Part shown: in pieces, positions 52,809 to 63,277 of the stretch | Numbering within the stretch: the first letter of the stretch is position 1 | How the letters are laid out: each line of letters begins with the position of its first letter | Assembly (NCBI RefSeq): GCF_000802425.1 | Contig: NZ_JRUD01000030.1 | Span: 1-64,000, forward strand | Direction of reading: 5' to 3' | DNA length: 64,000 nucleotides | DNA from: Pseudomonas flexibilis | GTDB taxonomy: Bacteria > Pseudomonadota > Gammaproteobacteria > Pseudomonadales > Pseudomonadaceae | Position numbers and translations under genes: made by a program | The notes under the pieces: model-generated | Told to the model about the DNA's origin: nothing | The model's input: only the letters and a program-made list of their open reading frames with translations | The model's database searches: none

Positions 52809-53153
52809 ATGGGCAAGACCTTGCACGAAGATGTCAGCAATACGGTTCTGCGTCGCATGAAGGAAAGCGGGTTCGACTTCGCGCGCGTCCATCCCATCGA
52901 GTTCTACGCCATCTTTCCCGACGAGGACGGGGCGCGCCGCGCGGCGCGCAACTTTCGGGGCGAGTCCCTCAATGCCCAGGTCAGCGCGCGCAGCGATGGT
53001 TCCTGGAACTTGCAGGTCAGCAAGGTGATGTTCGCCACCCGCGCCGGTATCGGCGATTTCGAGCAGGGGCTGGAGGACCTGGTCGAGCCGCTGGGTGGCG
53101 TGCTGGATGGCTGGGGTGTGACACAGGAGCTGGCCGCCGCCAAGTCGGACTGA
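52809..53153 (+). CDS. rraB: RraB-family ribonuclease E inhibitor
   Basis: A 114-aa protein with the RraB features HPIEFYAIFPDEDGARRAAR and VMFATRAGIGDFEQGLEDL. In E. coli RraB binds RNase E and changes mRNA decay. ATG at 52809 follows GAGAGGAGCGTTCAGTC. It stands alone between the foldase and a LuxR regulator. Confidence 0.87.
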   Translation: MGKTLHEDVSNTVLRRMKESGFDFARVHPIEFYAIFPDEDGARRAARNFRGESLNAQVSARSDGSWNLQVSKVMFATRAGIGDFEQGLEDLVEPLGGVLDGWGVTQELAAAKSD

Positions 53154-53210
53154 AAGACCGCGCCGCCGTAGCTTCGGCTTGCGGCGGCGCGCGTCCCTCG
53201 GAGTGTCTGC

Positions 53211-55814
53211 ATGGAACGCCATGACGGGGCCGCAGGAAGCGCGCCATTGATATTCCGCGAGCGTCTCGTCCTGCTGCTGGAACAGGGCAGGCGGGTGCCG
53301 CTGACCCTGATGCTGGCACCGCCCGGCGCCGGCAAGACCACCGCGCTGCGGCAGTGGCTCGAGGGCCCGGGCGACGTGCGCAAGATCTACCACCCCGTTC
53401 CCCGGCGCGACGACGAGCCACGGCGCTTCTTCCGCGGCCTGCTCGAAGCGCTGGAGCGACAGGTCGAGGGCTTGGCTGTTGGCGGAATGATCGGGCGCGT
53501 ACTGCGCTTGGCGCCGGCCGCACTGGGGGAGTGGCTGGCGGTGCGCCTGGCGCGTAGTCCCGAGCCCCTGTGTCTGATCCTCGACGACTTTCAGCACATC
53601 GGCGACGCTGACGTCCTGGCCGGACTGGCGGCCTTGCTGGAGCGTCTGCCCAGCCACGTGCGGGTGCTGATCGCCAGCCAGGTGCGGCCGGATCTGCCCC
53701 TGGTGCGCCTGCAGGTGACCAACCGCGTGCAGCTTGTCGACGCGGCCGACCTGGGCTTCTCGGCAGAGGAGGTTTGCGAGCTGCATGAGCGGCTGGGCGG
53801 CAGCCGGCTGGACGAGCAGGCGCTCGCCAGCCTGCTGGCAATCACCGAGGGCTGGGCCACCGGCGTCGCGTTGGCATTACGCCTGCGTGCCCTGCAGGGC
53901 GATGCTGTGCCGGCTCGCTTCGATGGCAGCCATGCGGGCATCGCCGCGTTCTTCGACCAGGAAGTGCTGCGCGGCCTCCCGGACAGCTGTCGCCAGTTGT
54001 TGATCACCTCGGCGGTGTTCGAGCGTTTCGACGGCCCCGCCTGCGATGCCGTGCTGGGCTCCCAGGGTGCCGCCCGGCAGCTGGAACGCCTGGCGGTACG
54101 TCAGCTGTTCCTGCTGCCGCTGCCCGAGCCCGGCTGGTACCGCCATCACGCGCTGCTGCGCGATTTTCTCGCCGGCCGCCTGGCCATCGAACAGCCTGAA
54201 CGGGTCGGCGACCTGCATGGCCGCGCCGCGGCCCATTTCCTGCGCAGAGGCGAATATGAACAGGCCGTGAGGCATGCCTGGCAGAGCGCCGATGACGCGC
54301 TGTTCCAGTCCGTGCTGAGCGCCTGTTGCGGGGCCTGGCTGGCCAGCGGCGAGTTCGCCGCCATCATCCATTGGCTGGGGCGGCTCCCCGAAGAGCGGCT
54401 GCGCGGCGACCCGCGCCTGCTGCTGTGCCTGGTGGAGGCACTGACCCTGTCGAGGCGTTTCCACCAGGCCAGCCACCACCTCGCCCAGGCTTGCGCGCTG
54501 TCCGCCGATCCGGCCAGCCTGCGCTGCCTGGCCTTCTACCTGCAGCTGTTCCAGCAGGACCGCCACTTCGTGCCCGAGCCCAACTGGGAACGCCTGACCG
54601 ACACCGAACAGCCGTTGGCCATCCGCGCCCGCGCCCTGGTGATAGGCGCCTATCACCATTTGCTCGGCGGCCGGCTGGCGCGCGCGTTGCGTTTCGCCGT
54701 GCAGGGCAAGGAGCTGCTGGCCGAAGCCGGACTGGCGTTCCTGGAAAGCTACGCCGATCTGGTGATCGCCCTCTGCCACCGCCAGGCCGGTCGGGTTGCC
54801 CAGGTGCGCCGCGAGGTCAGTGCGGATTTCCAGCGCACCGATCCCTCTCGGCCGGCCTGGGTCAACCGGGCCACGGCCATGGTGGTGGCGCTGTATGAGC
54901 AGAATCGCCTGGAGGCCGCCGAACCGCTGTGCGAACAGCTGCTGGCGCGGGTCAGCGCGTCGTCGGCGACCGAGGCCATCGCCACTGTCTACCTCACCCT
55001 GTCGCGGCTACTGTTCCGCCGCCAGGCCCACGAGCGGGCGAGCCGTCTGCTGGAGCAACTGGCGGGCCTGCTGCAACTGGGGCAGTACACGCGTTTTTCC
55101 AGCCAGTTGATCCAGGAGCAGGCACGCCAGGCCTGGCTGTCCGGGCGCACGGCGCTGCTGGAAAGCCTGGTGCGCCGCTACCGGCTTGACGTGGCGCTGG
55201 CCGAGGGCAGCTGGGAGCGGGTGCGCGAGCATGACGAGTGCTGGGAGCGCCGCGGGCTCGCCGTGGTGTACTGGCTCCAGGCGCGCGGCCAGCACGGCCG
55301 CGCCGAGCGGGTGCTGCGGGTGCTGCTGGAAGCGCTGCGGCGTGGCGAGCTGCGGGCGCGGCAGTTGATCGTCGAGGCCAACCTGCTGACGCTGCTGGCG
55401 CGCCAGCACGACGACGCCGAACAGTTGAGTGCGCTGGTGCGCCTGGTCGAGGAGTACGGGCTGGTCACCATCAACCGCTCGGTGTTCGACGAGGCGCCGG
55501 GGTTCGGCGAAGGGGTGTTCGGGCTGCTCGATGCGACCGGGCTGGACATCCCCGAACGCTATCGGCAGCTGTTCGGCGAGTTCCTGGCCCCCCGGCCGCC
55601 GGCGCAGCGGCCCTGGCTGGCCGGCCTGCTCACCGGCAAGGAAGTGGAGATCTTCGACTGTCTGCTACAGGGGCTCTCCAACACCGAGATCAGCGTGCGG
55701 ACCGGCATCGCCCTGTCCACCACCAAGTGGCACCTGAAGAACATCTACGCGAAGCTCAACGTGGCCAACCGCACCGAGGCGATCCTCTGTGCGCGGCCAC
55801 GCTCTGTTTCCTGA
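53211..55814 (+). CDS. MalT/LAL-type LuxR-family transcriptional activator
   Basis: An 867-aa regulator with Walker A APPGAGKT at 36-43, a STAND-type NTPase with LCLILDDFQHIGD (Walker B, near 125), a long helical-repeat sensor region, and a C-terminal LuxR helix-turn-helix: LTGKEVEIFDCLLQGLSNTE with WHLKNIYAKLNVANRTEAI. Such proteins need inducer plus ATP to oligomerise. The heme peroxidase gene 122 nt downstream is the nearest candidate target; the lipase genes upstream are another. Confidence 0.88.
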   Translation: MERHDGAAGSAPLIFRERLVLLLEQGRRVPLTLMLAPPGAGKTTALRQWLEGPGDVRKIYHPVPRRDDEPRRFFRGLLEALERQVEGLAVGGMIGRVLRLAPAALGEWLAVRLARSPEPLCLILDDFQHIGDADVLAGLAALLERLPSHVRVLIASQVRPDLPLVRLQVTNRVQLVDAADLGFSAEEVCELHERLGGSRLDEQALASLLAITEGWATGVALALRLRALQGDAVPARFDGSHAGIAAFFDQEVLRGLPDSCRQLLITSAVFERFDGPACDAVLGSQGAARQLERLAVRQLFLLPLPEPGWYRHHALLRDFLAGRLAIEQPERVGDLHGRAAAHFLRRGEYEQAVRHAWQSADDALFQSVLSACCGAWLASGEFAAIIHWLGRLPEERLRGDPRLLLCLVEALTLSRRFHQASHHLAQACALSADPASLRCLAFYLQLFQQDRHFVPEPNWERLTDTEQPLAIRARALVIGAYHHLLGGRLARALRFAVQGKELLAEAGLAFLESYADLVIALCHRQAGRVAQVRREVSADFQRTDPSRPAWVNRATAMVVALYEQNRLEAAEPLCEQLLARVSASSATEAIATVYLTLSRLLFRRQAHERASRLLEQLAGLLQLGQYTRFSSQLIQEQARQAWLSGRTALLESLVRRYRLDVALAEGSWERVREHDECWERRGLAVVYWLQARGQHGRAERVLRVLLEALRRGELRARQLIVEANLLTLLARQHDDAEQLSALVRLVEEYGLVTINRSVFDEAPGFGEGVFGLLDATGLDIPERYRQLFGEFLAPRPPAQRPWLAGLLTGKEVEIFDCLLQGLSNTEISVRTGIALSTTKWHLKNIYAKLNVANRTEAILCARPRSVS

Positions 55815-55936
55815 CGAGCTGCAGGCCCATGCGCCCTTTCCCCTCCCTGGGGAGGGGGGCAGCCCCTGGCCTCCCTTCCTAAGCTGGTGCCGCCGAACCG
55901 CTCGGCACCACACAATAAAAACAAGGGAGATACTGC

Positions 55937-58684
55937 ATGTCCGTCTGGGTAACATGGCCAGCCCTCACCAAGCTGGGAACGCTAGGCATCTTCGCAGGCC
56001 TGATCACGCTCGCGATGGAGCGCGAGGCGCTGTTCGAAAACAACCTCATCGACGTAGAAAACTACGAGCGCCACAACGCCGATATCACCTGCGACCCGCG
56101 AAGCGAGATCGCACGTACCGAGGACGGCACCTGTAACATCCTGTCCAACCCATCCGAAGGTTCCGTGTACATGCGCTTCAGCCGTAACGTCGGCCTGAGC
56201 GCGGCACACGCCGAAACCGACACGCTGCTGACACCCAACCCGCGAGAGGTCAGTAACGTCCTGATGGCGCGCGACGAGTTCAAGCCCGCGCCCAGCCTCA
56301 ACTTCATCGCCGCTGCATGGATCCAGTTCATGATCCACGACTGGTTCGACCACGGCCCGAACGCCGAAGCCGATCCGATTCAGATTCCGCTGCCGGCCGG
56401 CGACCCGCTCGGCTCCGGCACCATGTCGGTACGCCGTACCCAGGCCGACCCTAGCCGCACCCCGGATGAAGCCGCCCTGCCGCAGACCTTCCGTAACCAC
56501 AACACCCACTGGTGGGACGGTTCGCAACTCTACGGCAGCAGCAAGGAAGCCAGTGACAAGGTCCGTTCCTTCGTGGATGGCAAGCTGAAGATCGATGCCA
56601 ACAACCGCCTGCCCCGCGAGTTCGTCAGCGGCAAGCCGGTCACCGGCTTCAACGAGAACTGGTGGCTGGGCCTGAGCATGTTGCACCAGCTATTCACCCT
56701 GGAGCACAACGCCATCGCCGACCGGCTGAAGGCCCGCTACCCGGACAAGGATGACCAGTGGCTGTACGACAAGGCCCGTCTGATCAACTCCGCGCTGATG
56801 GCCAAGATCCACACCGTGGAATGGACGCCGGCGGTGATCGCCAACCCGGTGACCGAGCGCGCCATGTACTCCAACTGGTGGGGCCTGCTGGGCCAGGGCG
56901 GCCCGCGTAGCGATTTCCAGGAGGAAGTCCGCAAGCTGCGTGAGGATCTGGCCAAGTCCGACTCCTTCATCACGCGTATCCTGGGCTTTGACCCGAACCT
57001 TTCCGACGGCGTGGGCAACAGCGCCATCGACCACGCTCTGACCGGCATCGTGGGCTCGGCCGCCACCAACAACTACGGCGTGCCGTTCAGCCTGTCGGAG
57101 GAATTCGTCGCGGTTTACCGCATGCACCCGCTGATGCGCGACAACATCGAGGTGTATGACATCGGTTCGAACCTGGTTTCGCGCACCATTCCGCTGCAGA
57201 ACGCCATCGACCGCGAGGCTGAGAACCTGCTGGCCGCCGAGCGTCCGGAGCGCCTCTGGTACTCCTTCGGCATCACCAACCCCGGCTCGCTCACCCTCAA
57301 CAACTACCCGGGTTTCCTGCGCGACCTGTCCCTGCCGCTGGTAGGCAACGTCGACATGGCGACCATCGATGTGCTGCGTGACCGGGAGCGCGGCGTGCCG
57401 CGCTACAACGAGTTCCGCCGCCAGATTGGCCTGAATCCGATCACCAAGTTCGAGGACCTGACCAAGGATCCGGAAACCCTGGCCAACCTGAAACGCCTGT
57501 ACAACAACGATATCGAGCAGATCGATGCATTGGTCGGCCAACTGGCCGAAACCGTGCGCCCGGATGGCTTCGCCTTTGGTGAAACCGCCTTCCAGATCTT
57601 CATCTCCGCAGCCTCGCGCCGCCTGATGGCTGACCGCTTCTACACCCAGGACTACCGCCCCGAGGTCTACACCCAGGAAGGTATCGACTGGGTCGAGCAC
57701 ACCACCATGGTGGACGTCCTGAAGCGCCACAATCCCCAGCTCAACAGCAGCCTGGTGGGCGTTGAGAACGCGTTCAAGCCCTGGGGCCTGAACATCCCGG
57801 CGGACTACGAGAGCTGGCCGGCGGCCAACAAGATGGAGAACCTCTGGGTCAACGGCGCCCTGCGTACCCAGTACCAGGACGGCGAACTGCCCCCGCTGGT
57901 GCCGGTCGATGTCGGCGGCCTGATCGGCTCCATCCTCTGGGACAAGGTGAAGAAAAATAGCGACGTCGCGCCGGTCGGCTACTCCAAACCGATCCACCCG
58001 CATGGGGTGATGGCCAAGGTGCGTTTCGTGCCGACTGCCAACAACGGCTATACCGGCCTGTTCGCCAGCGGTTCAGACCATAGCCTGCTGCGCCTCTCCG
58101 TTACCGGCGATCCGGCCGATCGCGGCTTCGCGCCGGGCCTGGCCTGGAAAGCCTTCGTGGATGGCCAGCCGTCGAAGAACGTCTCGGCGCTGTACACCCT
58201 GTCCGGCCAGGGCGGCAACTACAACTTCTTCGCCAACGAGCTCTCGCAGTTCGTTCAGACCGAGGCGAACGAAACCCTGGGCACCACGATCCTGTTCTCG
58301 GCGGTCACCCTGAAGCCGACCCTGCTGCGGGTCGACGACATGGCCAAGGTCAAGCAGGACGGCAGCGCTGTCAGCAGCCCCAAGGCGCCGACGCAGATCT
58401 ACTTCGTGCCGCGCGCCGAGGTGAAGTCGCGATTCGCCAGCACGCCGCACGATTTCCGCGAGGATCTGCTGAGCATCGAGGAAGGCACCAAGCTGTATGA
58501 CGTGTACGCCACCTCGATGGAAATCAAGACCTCGATCCTGCCGTCGCTGAATCAGCGCTATGCCAACGAGCGCCGCAGCAGTGCGCGCAAGATCGGCGAA
58601 ATCGAGCTGACCTCGCCCTTCATCGCCTCGGCCTTCGGCGACACCGGTGTGTTCTTCAAGCACCAGCGTCACGAAGACAAGTAG
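55937..58684 (+). CDS. Heme peroxidase-superfamily fatty acid oxygenase (alpha-dioxygenase/cyclooxygenase-like)
   Basis: A 915-aa protein of the animal heme peroxidase superfamily. FMIHDWFDHGP holds the distal His. INSALMAKIHTVEWTPAV, with NWWGLLG just after, corresponds to plant alpha-dioxygenase and prostaglandin synthase regions. SLSEEFVAVYRMHPLM and the downstream TIPLQNAI region give the proximal heme side. The N-terminus is hydrophobic (VTWPALTKLGTLGIFAGLIT), perhaps a membrane-association helix. No cleavable signal is clear. The likely role is oxygenation of fatty acids, which fits its lipase neighbours. ATG follows AAGGGAGATACTGC. Confidence 0.82.
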   Translation: MSVWVTWPALTKLGTLGIFAGLITLAMEREALFENNLIDVENYERHNADITCDPRSEIARTEDGTCNILSNPSEGSVYMRFSRNVGLSAAHAETDTLLTPNPREVSNVLMARDEFKPAPSLNFIAAAWIQFMIHDWFDHGPNAEADPIQIPLPAGDPLGSGTMSVRRTQADPSRTPDEAALPQTFRNHNTHWWDGSQLYGSSKEASDKVRSFVDGKLKIDANNRLPREFVSGKPVTGFNENWWLGLSMLHQLFTLEHNAIADRLKARYPDKDDQWLYDKARLINSALMAKIHTVEWTPAVIANPVTERAMYSNWWGLLGQGGPRSDFQEEVRKLREDLAKSDSFITRILGFDPNLSDGVGNSAIDHALTGIVGSAATNNYGVPFSLSEEFVAVYRMHPLMRDNIEVYDIGSNLVSRTIPLQNAIDREAENLLAAERPERLWYSFGITNPGSLTLNNYPGFLRDLSLPLVGNVDMATIDVLRDRERGVPRYNEFRRQIGLNPITKFEDLTKDPETLANLKRLYNNDIEQIDALVGQLAETVRPDGFAFGETAFQIFISAASRRLMADRFYTQDYRPEVYTQEGIDWVEHTTMVDVLKRHNPQLNSSLVGVENAFKPWGLNIPADYESWPAANKMENLWVNGALRTQYQDGELPPLVPVDVGGLIGSILWDKVKKNSDVAPVGYSKPIHPHGVMAKVRFVPTANNGYTGLFASGSDHSLLRLSVTGDPADRGFAPGLAWKAFVDGQPSKNVSALYTLSGQGGNYNFFANELSQFVQTEANETLGTTILFSAVTLKPTLLRVDDMAKVKQDGSAVSSPKAPTQIYFVPRAEVKSRFASTPHDFREDLLSIEEGTKLYDVYATSMEIKTSILPSLNQRYANERRSSARKIGEIELTSPFIASAFGDTGVFFKHQRHEDK

Positions 58685-58704
58685 TAAAGCGGTAGGCAGC
58701 ACAG

Positions 58705-58736
58705 GGCCTCCGGCGCGAGCCGGGGGCTTTTTGTTT
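58705..58736 (+). terminator. Rho-independent terminator after the heme peroxidase gene
   Basis: GCCTCCGGC-GCGA-GCCGGGGGC forms a 9-bp stem (one T-G pair) and is followed by TTTTTGTTTT. Confidence 0.9.
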
Positions 58737-58816
58737 TGTGGGCGCAAAAGGCTTGAGTGCCGGCGTCAGGCGTGACGGTGTTATGCGGGACGTACCAGCG
58801 GTAGCGGGGACGACAG

Positions 58817-58846
58817 GTAGGGTGGACAACGTTTTTCTTGTCCACC
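58817..58846. repeat. Worn half REP
   Basis: GTAGGGTGGACAACG...CTTGTCCACC is a single imperfect palindrome with T for C changes. The rest of 58737-59027 holds a GGCGGCG/CGCCGCC hairpin (about 58995-59015) near the gspD 3' end; no gene is seen. Confidence 0.5.
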
Positions 58847-59027
58847 GTCGTGCCGGAACGGCACGCCAGATTGCCCATCACGCGCCGTATCCAGCGCAGC
58901 GACATGAAGTGGCTTGCGGAGCGGGGGAACGAACAAGGCCGGCCGGAGGCGGCCCTTGTCGTTTGCCTGGCCCGGTCAGGCCAGCGGTGCGCGGCGGCGG
59001 TTCTGACGCCGCCATTGCTTGCGTCTG

Positions 59028-60950
59028 TTATGGCGCGCGCAGGTCCACCGGCCGATCCCCCGGCCCGTCGAACAACTGGTACTCATTGGGCGGAAGCAGC
59101 GCGCTGCGGCTGCCGTTGCTGAGCACGCGGATGTCGCCGTACTTGCGACCTGACAGCGCCGCCAGGCCGGCGGCATCGCGGACCACGCTGGGACGCAGGA
59201 ACACCATCAGGTTGCGCTTGACATGCGTGTCCTTGGTGGAGCGGAACAGGCGGCCGAGCAGCGGGATGTCGCCGAGCAGCGGCACCTTGGATTCGCTGCG
59301 CGTCACGTCGTCCTGGATCAACCCGCCGAGCACCACCACCTGGCCGTCCTCGGCCAGGATGGTGCTCTTGATGGCGCGCTTGTTGGTGATCAGGTCGACC
59401 GCCCGCGCGGTCAGGCTGGCGCTGGGTGCGATGGAGGAAATTTCCTGCTCGATCTCCAGGCGCAGGGTGGCGCCTTCGTTGATGTGCGGGGTGACCTTGA
59501 GGGTGACGCCGATGTCCTGCCGCTCGATGGTGGTGAACGGATTACCGGCCCCGGAGGCATCGGTGGTGTAGGAACCGGTCTGGAAGGGCACGTTCTGGCC
59601 GACGAGGATTTCCGCGCGCTGGTTGTCCAGGGTCAGCAGGCTGGGCGTGGACAGCAGGTTGCTCTTGCTGTTCGACGACAGCGCGGTGATCAGCGCGCCG
59701 AAACTGTCGGTGCCCAGGCCGATGATGGCGCCGTCCGGCAGGCTCTCCGGCACGCTTTCATCCTGCAGGCTCTGCAGCAGGGAGCCGACCGACAGGCCGG
59801 TATTGGCGAAGTTCACTCCGCCGAGCCCGCCGGTGCTGCCGCGCGCATCGATGGCCCACTGCACGCCCAGGGCGTCGGCGATATCGCCGGACACCTCGAC
59901 AATCGCCGCCTCCACCAGTACCTGGGCGCGCGGCACGTCGAGCTGGCGCACGACGTCCTCCAGGGTGTTCACGGTTTCCGGTTCGGCCAGCAGGATCAGT
60001 GCGTTGAGGCTTTCGTCGGCGCGGATCAGCATGTTGTTTGGCCGGCTGGCGGCGCCACCGCCGCCTTCCGGGCTGGCCATGCCTGCCGCCAGTTCGCCGA
60101 GGGTGGCGGCCAGGGTCTTGGCGTCGTTGTGGCGCAGACGAATCACCCGGGTGTTGGCCGAACGCACGCTGGGCGTGTCCAGCGCCCGGGCCATGGTGGC
60201 CAGCTTGGCGCGCGCGGCCGGCGGGCCCAGCAGGATCAGGCGGTTGGTTCGCCCGTCGGCGATCACCTGGGTGCCGTTGGCGCCGCCGGCCTGGCCCCGG
60301 GCGATGGCGGCGTTGAGGGTTTCCGCCGCGTCCATTACCCAGGCGTGCCGCAGGTTGAGCACGCTGTAGTCCTTCTCGTTCTTCTGGTCCAGCTGGCGGA
60401 TCAGTTCCTCCAGGCGGGCGATGTTGGCGCGCCGGTCGCTGATGATCAGCGCGTTGCTGCTGGGCACGGCCGCCAGGTGGCCATACTGCGGCACCAGCGG
60501 GCGGATCAGCGGCAGCAGCTCGCTGGCAGCGTTGTGCTGCACCTGGATCAGGCGGGTCTCCAACTGGTCGGCCAGCGCCGCCGGCGCGCCGGCCTCGGCC
60601 TTGGCGTCGGCGTTGGGCACGATGCGCGCCTGGTCACCCTGGGGGATGACGGTAAAGCCGTGGGTGGACATCACCGAGAGAAACAGCTGGTAGGCCTCCC
60701 GGCTCGACAGGCGCGCCTGAGAGACCACGCTCACCTGGCCCTTCACGCGCGGGTCGACGATGAAGGTTTCCCCGGTGATCTCCGCCACCTGGTCGATGAA
60801 CTCGCGGATGTCGGCATCCTTGAGGTTGATGGTCCAGTATTCGGCGGGCGGGCCATCCGCGACGGCGGCTGTCTGGGCCATGGCGGACAGGGAAAGGAAC
60901 GAAGCCAGCAGCAGGCCGGCCAGGCGGAGGGCGAGGGGAGAGCGCGGCAT
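59028..60950 (-). CDS. gspD: GspD/XcpQ, type II secretion outer-membrane secretin
   Basis: A 640-aa precursor with signal peptide (cut near AMA, residue 25), N0-N3 periplasmic domains (NLKDADIREFIDQVAEITG at the start of N0), a Gly-rich N3 loop (ASPEGGGGAAS) and the secretin core with VPLLGDIPLLGRLFRS and NLMVFLRPSVV. It forms the exit pore for folded exoproteins such as LipA. It starts 3 nt after the gspC stop. Confidence 0.95.
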   Translation of the reverse strand: MPRSPLALRLAGLLLASFLSLSAMAQTAAVADGPPAEYWTINLKDADIREFIDQVAEITGETFIVDPRVKGQVSVVSQARLSSREAYQLFLSVMSTHGFTVIPQGDQARIVPNADAKAEAGAPAALADQLETRLIQVQHNAASELLPLIRPLVPQYGHLAAVPSSNALIISDRRANIARLEELIRQLDQKNEKDYSVLNLRHAWVMDAAETLNAAIARGQAGGANGTQVIADGRTNRLILLGPPAARAKLATMARALDTPSVRSANTRVIRLRHNDAKTLAATLGELAAGMASPEGGGGAASRPNNMLIRADESLNALILLAEPETVNTLEDVVRQLDVPRAQVLVEAAIVEVSGDIADALGVQWAIDARGSTGGLGGVNFANTGLSVGSLLQSLQDESVPESLPDGAIIGLGTDSFGALITALSSNSKSNLLSTPSLLTLDNQRAEILVGQNVPFQTGSYTTDASGAGNPFTTIERQDIGVTLKVTPHINEGATLRLEIEQEISSIAPSASLTARAVDLITNKRAIKSTILAEDGQVVVLGGLIQDDVTRSESKVPLLGDIPLLGRLFRSTKDTHVKRNLMVFLRPSVVRDAAGLAALSGRKYGDIRVLSNGSRSALLPPNEYQLFDGPGDRPVDLRAP

Positions 60951-60953
60951 CGG

Positions 60954-61619
60954 TCAGTCGCTTTGCGTGGGGGAGTCGGTAGGAGGCGGAAGCACATCAG
61001 CCTCGGCGGTGTTGCCCTGGATGCGCTGGCGCAGGGTGGCCATGCGTTCGCGCAGCTGTCTGAAGCGTTCTTCCTGCAGCATGGCCAGCTGTTCGCTGCT
61101 GGCGGCCGGGGCCTCAGCCGCTGCCGAGGCGGGAACGGCTGAGACGCCGCTGCCGGCCATCGCCTGTCGGCGGCGGGGGAAGGGCAGGGTTTCCAGTTTT
61201 CCGTTGCGGTCGATTTCCACCCGATCCGGGTAGACCGCATGCAGGCGCACGCCCGGCTCCAGCTGGCTGTTCACCGTCTGGCGCCGGGCCGGGCCGCCAT
61301 CGCGCTGGATGATGGCGCGCGAGCGCGCCGGGTCCGGATGCACGAAGCTGCCATGCAGGGTCAGGCGCAGGGTGGTGGCGGGCGGCGCCACCGGTGCGGC
61401 GCGCGGCGGTAGGCCGAACAGGTTGGCCAGTTGTCGCGGCGCGACGCTGGTGATCGGCGCCTGCGGGCGGGGCAGTGCGACCACCGGCTCGCTGCGCAAC
61501 AGGTTCAGCCAGGCGCTGCCGCGCCAGGCCAGATGAACGGCGGTGCCCAGCAGCAGGACGATGGCGAGCAGAAGCGGGGCCTGCAGCGACCACCAGTGCG
61601 CATTGCCGAATCGGGACAA
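60954..61619 (-). CDS. gspC: GspC/XcpP, type II secretion inner-membrane clamp
   Basis: A 221-aa protein starting at TTG 61619, which follows AGGGAGCCTTTC. The longer ATG frame (61697) adds a stretch unlike GspC. One N-terminal helix ([17 protein letters not shown]), then the homology region ([20 protein letters not shown], with [20 protein letters not shown]), then a coiled coil ([18 protein letters not shown]) in place of a PDZ domain, as in Pseudomonas XcpP. It connects the inner platform to secretin GspD. Confidence 0.87.
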   Translation of the reverse strand: MSRFGNAHWWSLQAPLLLAIVLLLGTAVHLAWRGSAWLNLLRSEPVVALPRPQAPITSVAPRQLANLFGLPPRAAPVAPPATTLRLTLHGSFVHPDPARSRAIIQRDGGPARRQTVNSQLEPGVRLHAVYPDRVEIDRNGKLETLPFPRRRQAMAGSGVSAVPASAAAEAPAASSEQLAMLQEERFRQLRERMATLRQRIQGNTAEADVLPPPTDSPTQSD

Positions 61620-61789
61620 GAAAGGCTCCCTGCACGTGTTCTTGTTATGGGTCCGTGGGTGGCGAATCGAGCATAGACGGCCGTCGTAGAGCGACAAGCC
61701 GAACTTTGGGCGAGTCGAACGGCGGTGCGCGAACGGGCGGCGAAAAATCGTCTAGAACCTATAGGCCATGCCTGTCGAGGGACCGACCG

Positions 61790-63274
61790 ATGACCCAGCC
61801 CGCACCTTCGCCGCCGCGCCGGCTGCCGTTCAGTTATGCCCGCCGGCATGGGGTGCTGCTGCTGGAGGATCCGCAGCCCGCTTGCCTGGGGTTCCGTCCC
61901 GGTGTCGAGCCGCTCGCCCTGGCCGAGGCCCGGCGCTTCGCCGGTCGCCGCTTGCCGTTGCGCCCGCTGTCTGCCGAGGAATTCGAACGTCTGTTGGCCG
62001 GCACCTACCAGCAGGATGCCAACTCCATGCAGCTGGCCGAGGACCTGGGGGACAGCCTGGACCTGGCCGCCCTGGCCGAGCAGGTGCCGGAAACCGAGGA
62101 CCTGCTGGAGCAGGAGGACGACGCGCCGATCATTCGCCTGATCAACGCCATTCTCGGCCAGGCAATCCGCGAGAACGCCTCGGACATCCACCTGGAAACC
62201 TTCGAGAAGCGCCTGGTGGTGCGCTTCCGTGTCGACGGCCTGCTGCGCGAGGTGCTGGAACCGAGACGCGAGCTGGCGGCGCTGCTGGTGTCGCGCATCA
62301 AGGTCATGGCGCGCCTGGACATCGCCGAGAAGCGCATCCCCCAGGACGGGCGCATCTCGCTGCGCATCGCCGGGCGCGAGGTGGACATCCGCGTGTCCAC
62401 CCTGCCGTCGGCCAACGGCGAGCGGGTGGTGCTGCGTCTGCTCGACAAGCAGGCCGGGCGCCTGAGCCTGGCGCACCTGGGCATGAGCGAGCGCGACCGC
62501 CTGCGCATGGAGGAGACGGTGCGCAAGCCGCACGGCATCCTGCTGGTCACCGGCCCTACCGGCTCGGGCAAGACCACCACCCTGTACGCCAGCCTGGTCA
62601 CCCTCAACGACCGCACGCGCAACATCCTCACCGTCGAGGACCCCATCGAATACCACCTGGAAGGCATCGGCCAGACCCAGGTGAATCCCAAGGTGGACAT
62701 GACCTTCGCGCGCGGCCTGCGCGCCATCCTGCGCCAGGACCCGGATGTGGTGATGGTCGGCGAGATCCGCGACCGGGAAACCGCCGAGATCGCCGTACAG
62801 GCCTCGCTCACCGGCCACCTGGTGCTGTCCACGTTGCACACCAACAGCGCCGTGGGGGCGGTCAGCCGCCTGGTGGACATGGGCGTCGAGCCATTCCTGC
62901 TGGCCTCGTCGCTGCTCGGCGTGCTGGCCCAGCGCCTGGTGCGCGTGCTCTGCCCGGAATGCAAGGAAGCCATCACTGCCGACGAGTCGGCCTGCGCGCT
63001 GCTCGGCCTGGAGGCGCAGCAGGCACCGGTCATCTACCGCGCCTGCGGTTGCGCCGCCTGCAACCAGCAGGGCTATCGCGGGCGTACCGGCATCTACGAG
63101 CTGGTGGTGTTCGACGATGTCATGCGCACCCTGGTGCACAACGGCGCCGCCGAGCAGGAGCTGATTCGCCATGCCCGCCGGCTCGGGCCGGGCATTCGCG
63201 AGGACGGCCGGCGCAAGGTGCTCGAAGGCGTGACCACGCTGGAAGAGGTCCTGCGGGTGACCCGCGAGGAATAA
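61790..63274 (+). CDS. gspE: GspE/XcpR, type II secretion ATPase
   Basis: A 494-aa cytoplasmic ATPase with Walker [11 protein letters not shown] near 258, Asp and His boxes ([31 protein letters not shown]), Walker [14 protein letters not shown], and the zinc cysteines CPEC...CGCAAC. It powers pseudopilus assembly. ATG at 61790 is chosen by similarity; no strong ribosome site. It is divergent from gspC across 170 nt. Confidence 0.95.
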   Translation: MTQPAPSPPRRLPFSYARRHGVLLLEDPQPACLGFRPGVEPLALAEARRFAGRRLPLRPLSAEEFERLLAGTYQQDANSMQLAEDLGDSLDLAALAEQVPETEDLLEQEDDAPIIRLINAILGQAIRENASDIHLETFEKRLVVRFRVDGLLREVLEPRRELAALLVSRIKVMARLDIAEKRIPQDGRISLRIAGREVDIRVSTLPSANGERVVLRLLDKQAGRLSLAHLGMSERDRLRMEETVRKPHGILLVTGPTGSGKTTTLYASLVTLNDRTRNILTVEDPIEYHLEGIGQTQVNPKVDMTFARGLRAILRQDPDVVMVGEIRDRETAEIAVQASLTGHLVLSTLHTNSAVGAVSRLVDMGVEPFLLASSLLGVLAQRLVRVLCPECKEAITADESACALLGLEAQQAPVIYRACGCAACNQQGYRGRTGIYELVVFDDVMRTLVHNGAAEQELIRHARRLGPGIREDGRRKVLEGVTTLEEVLRVTREE

Positions 63275-63277
63275 CCG

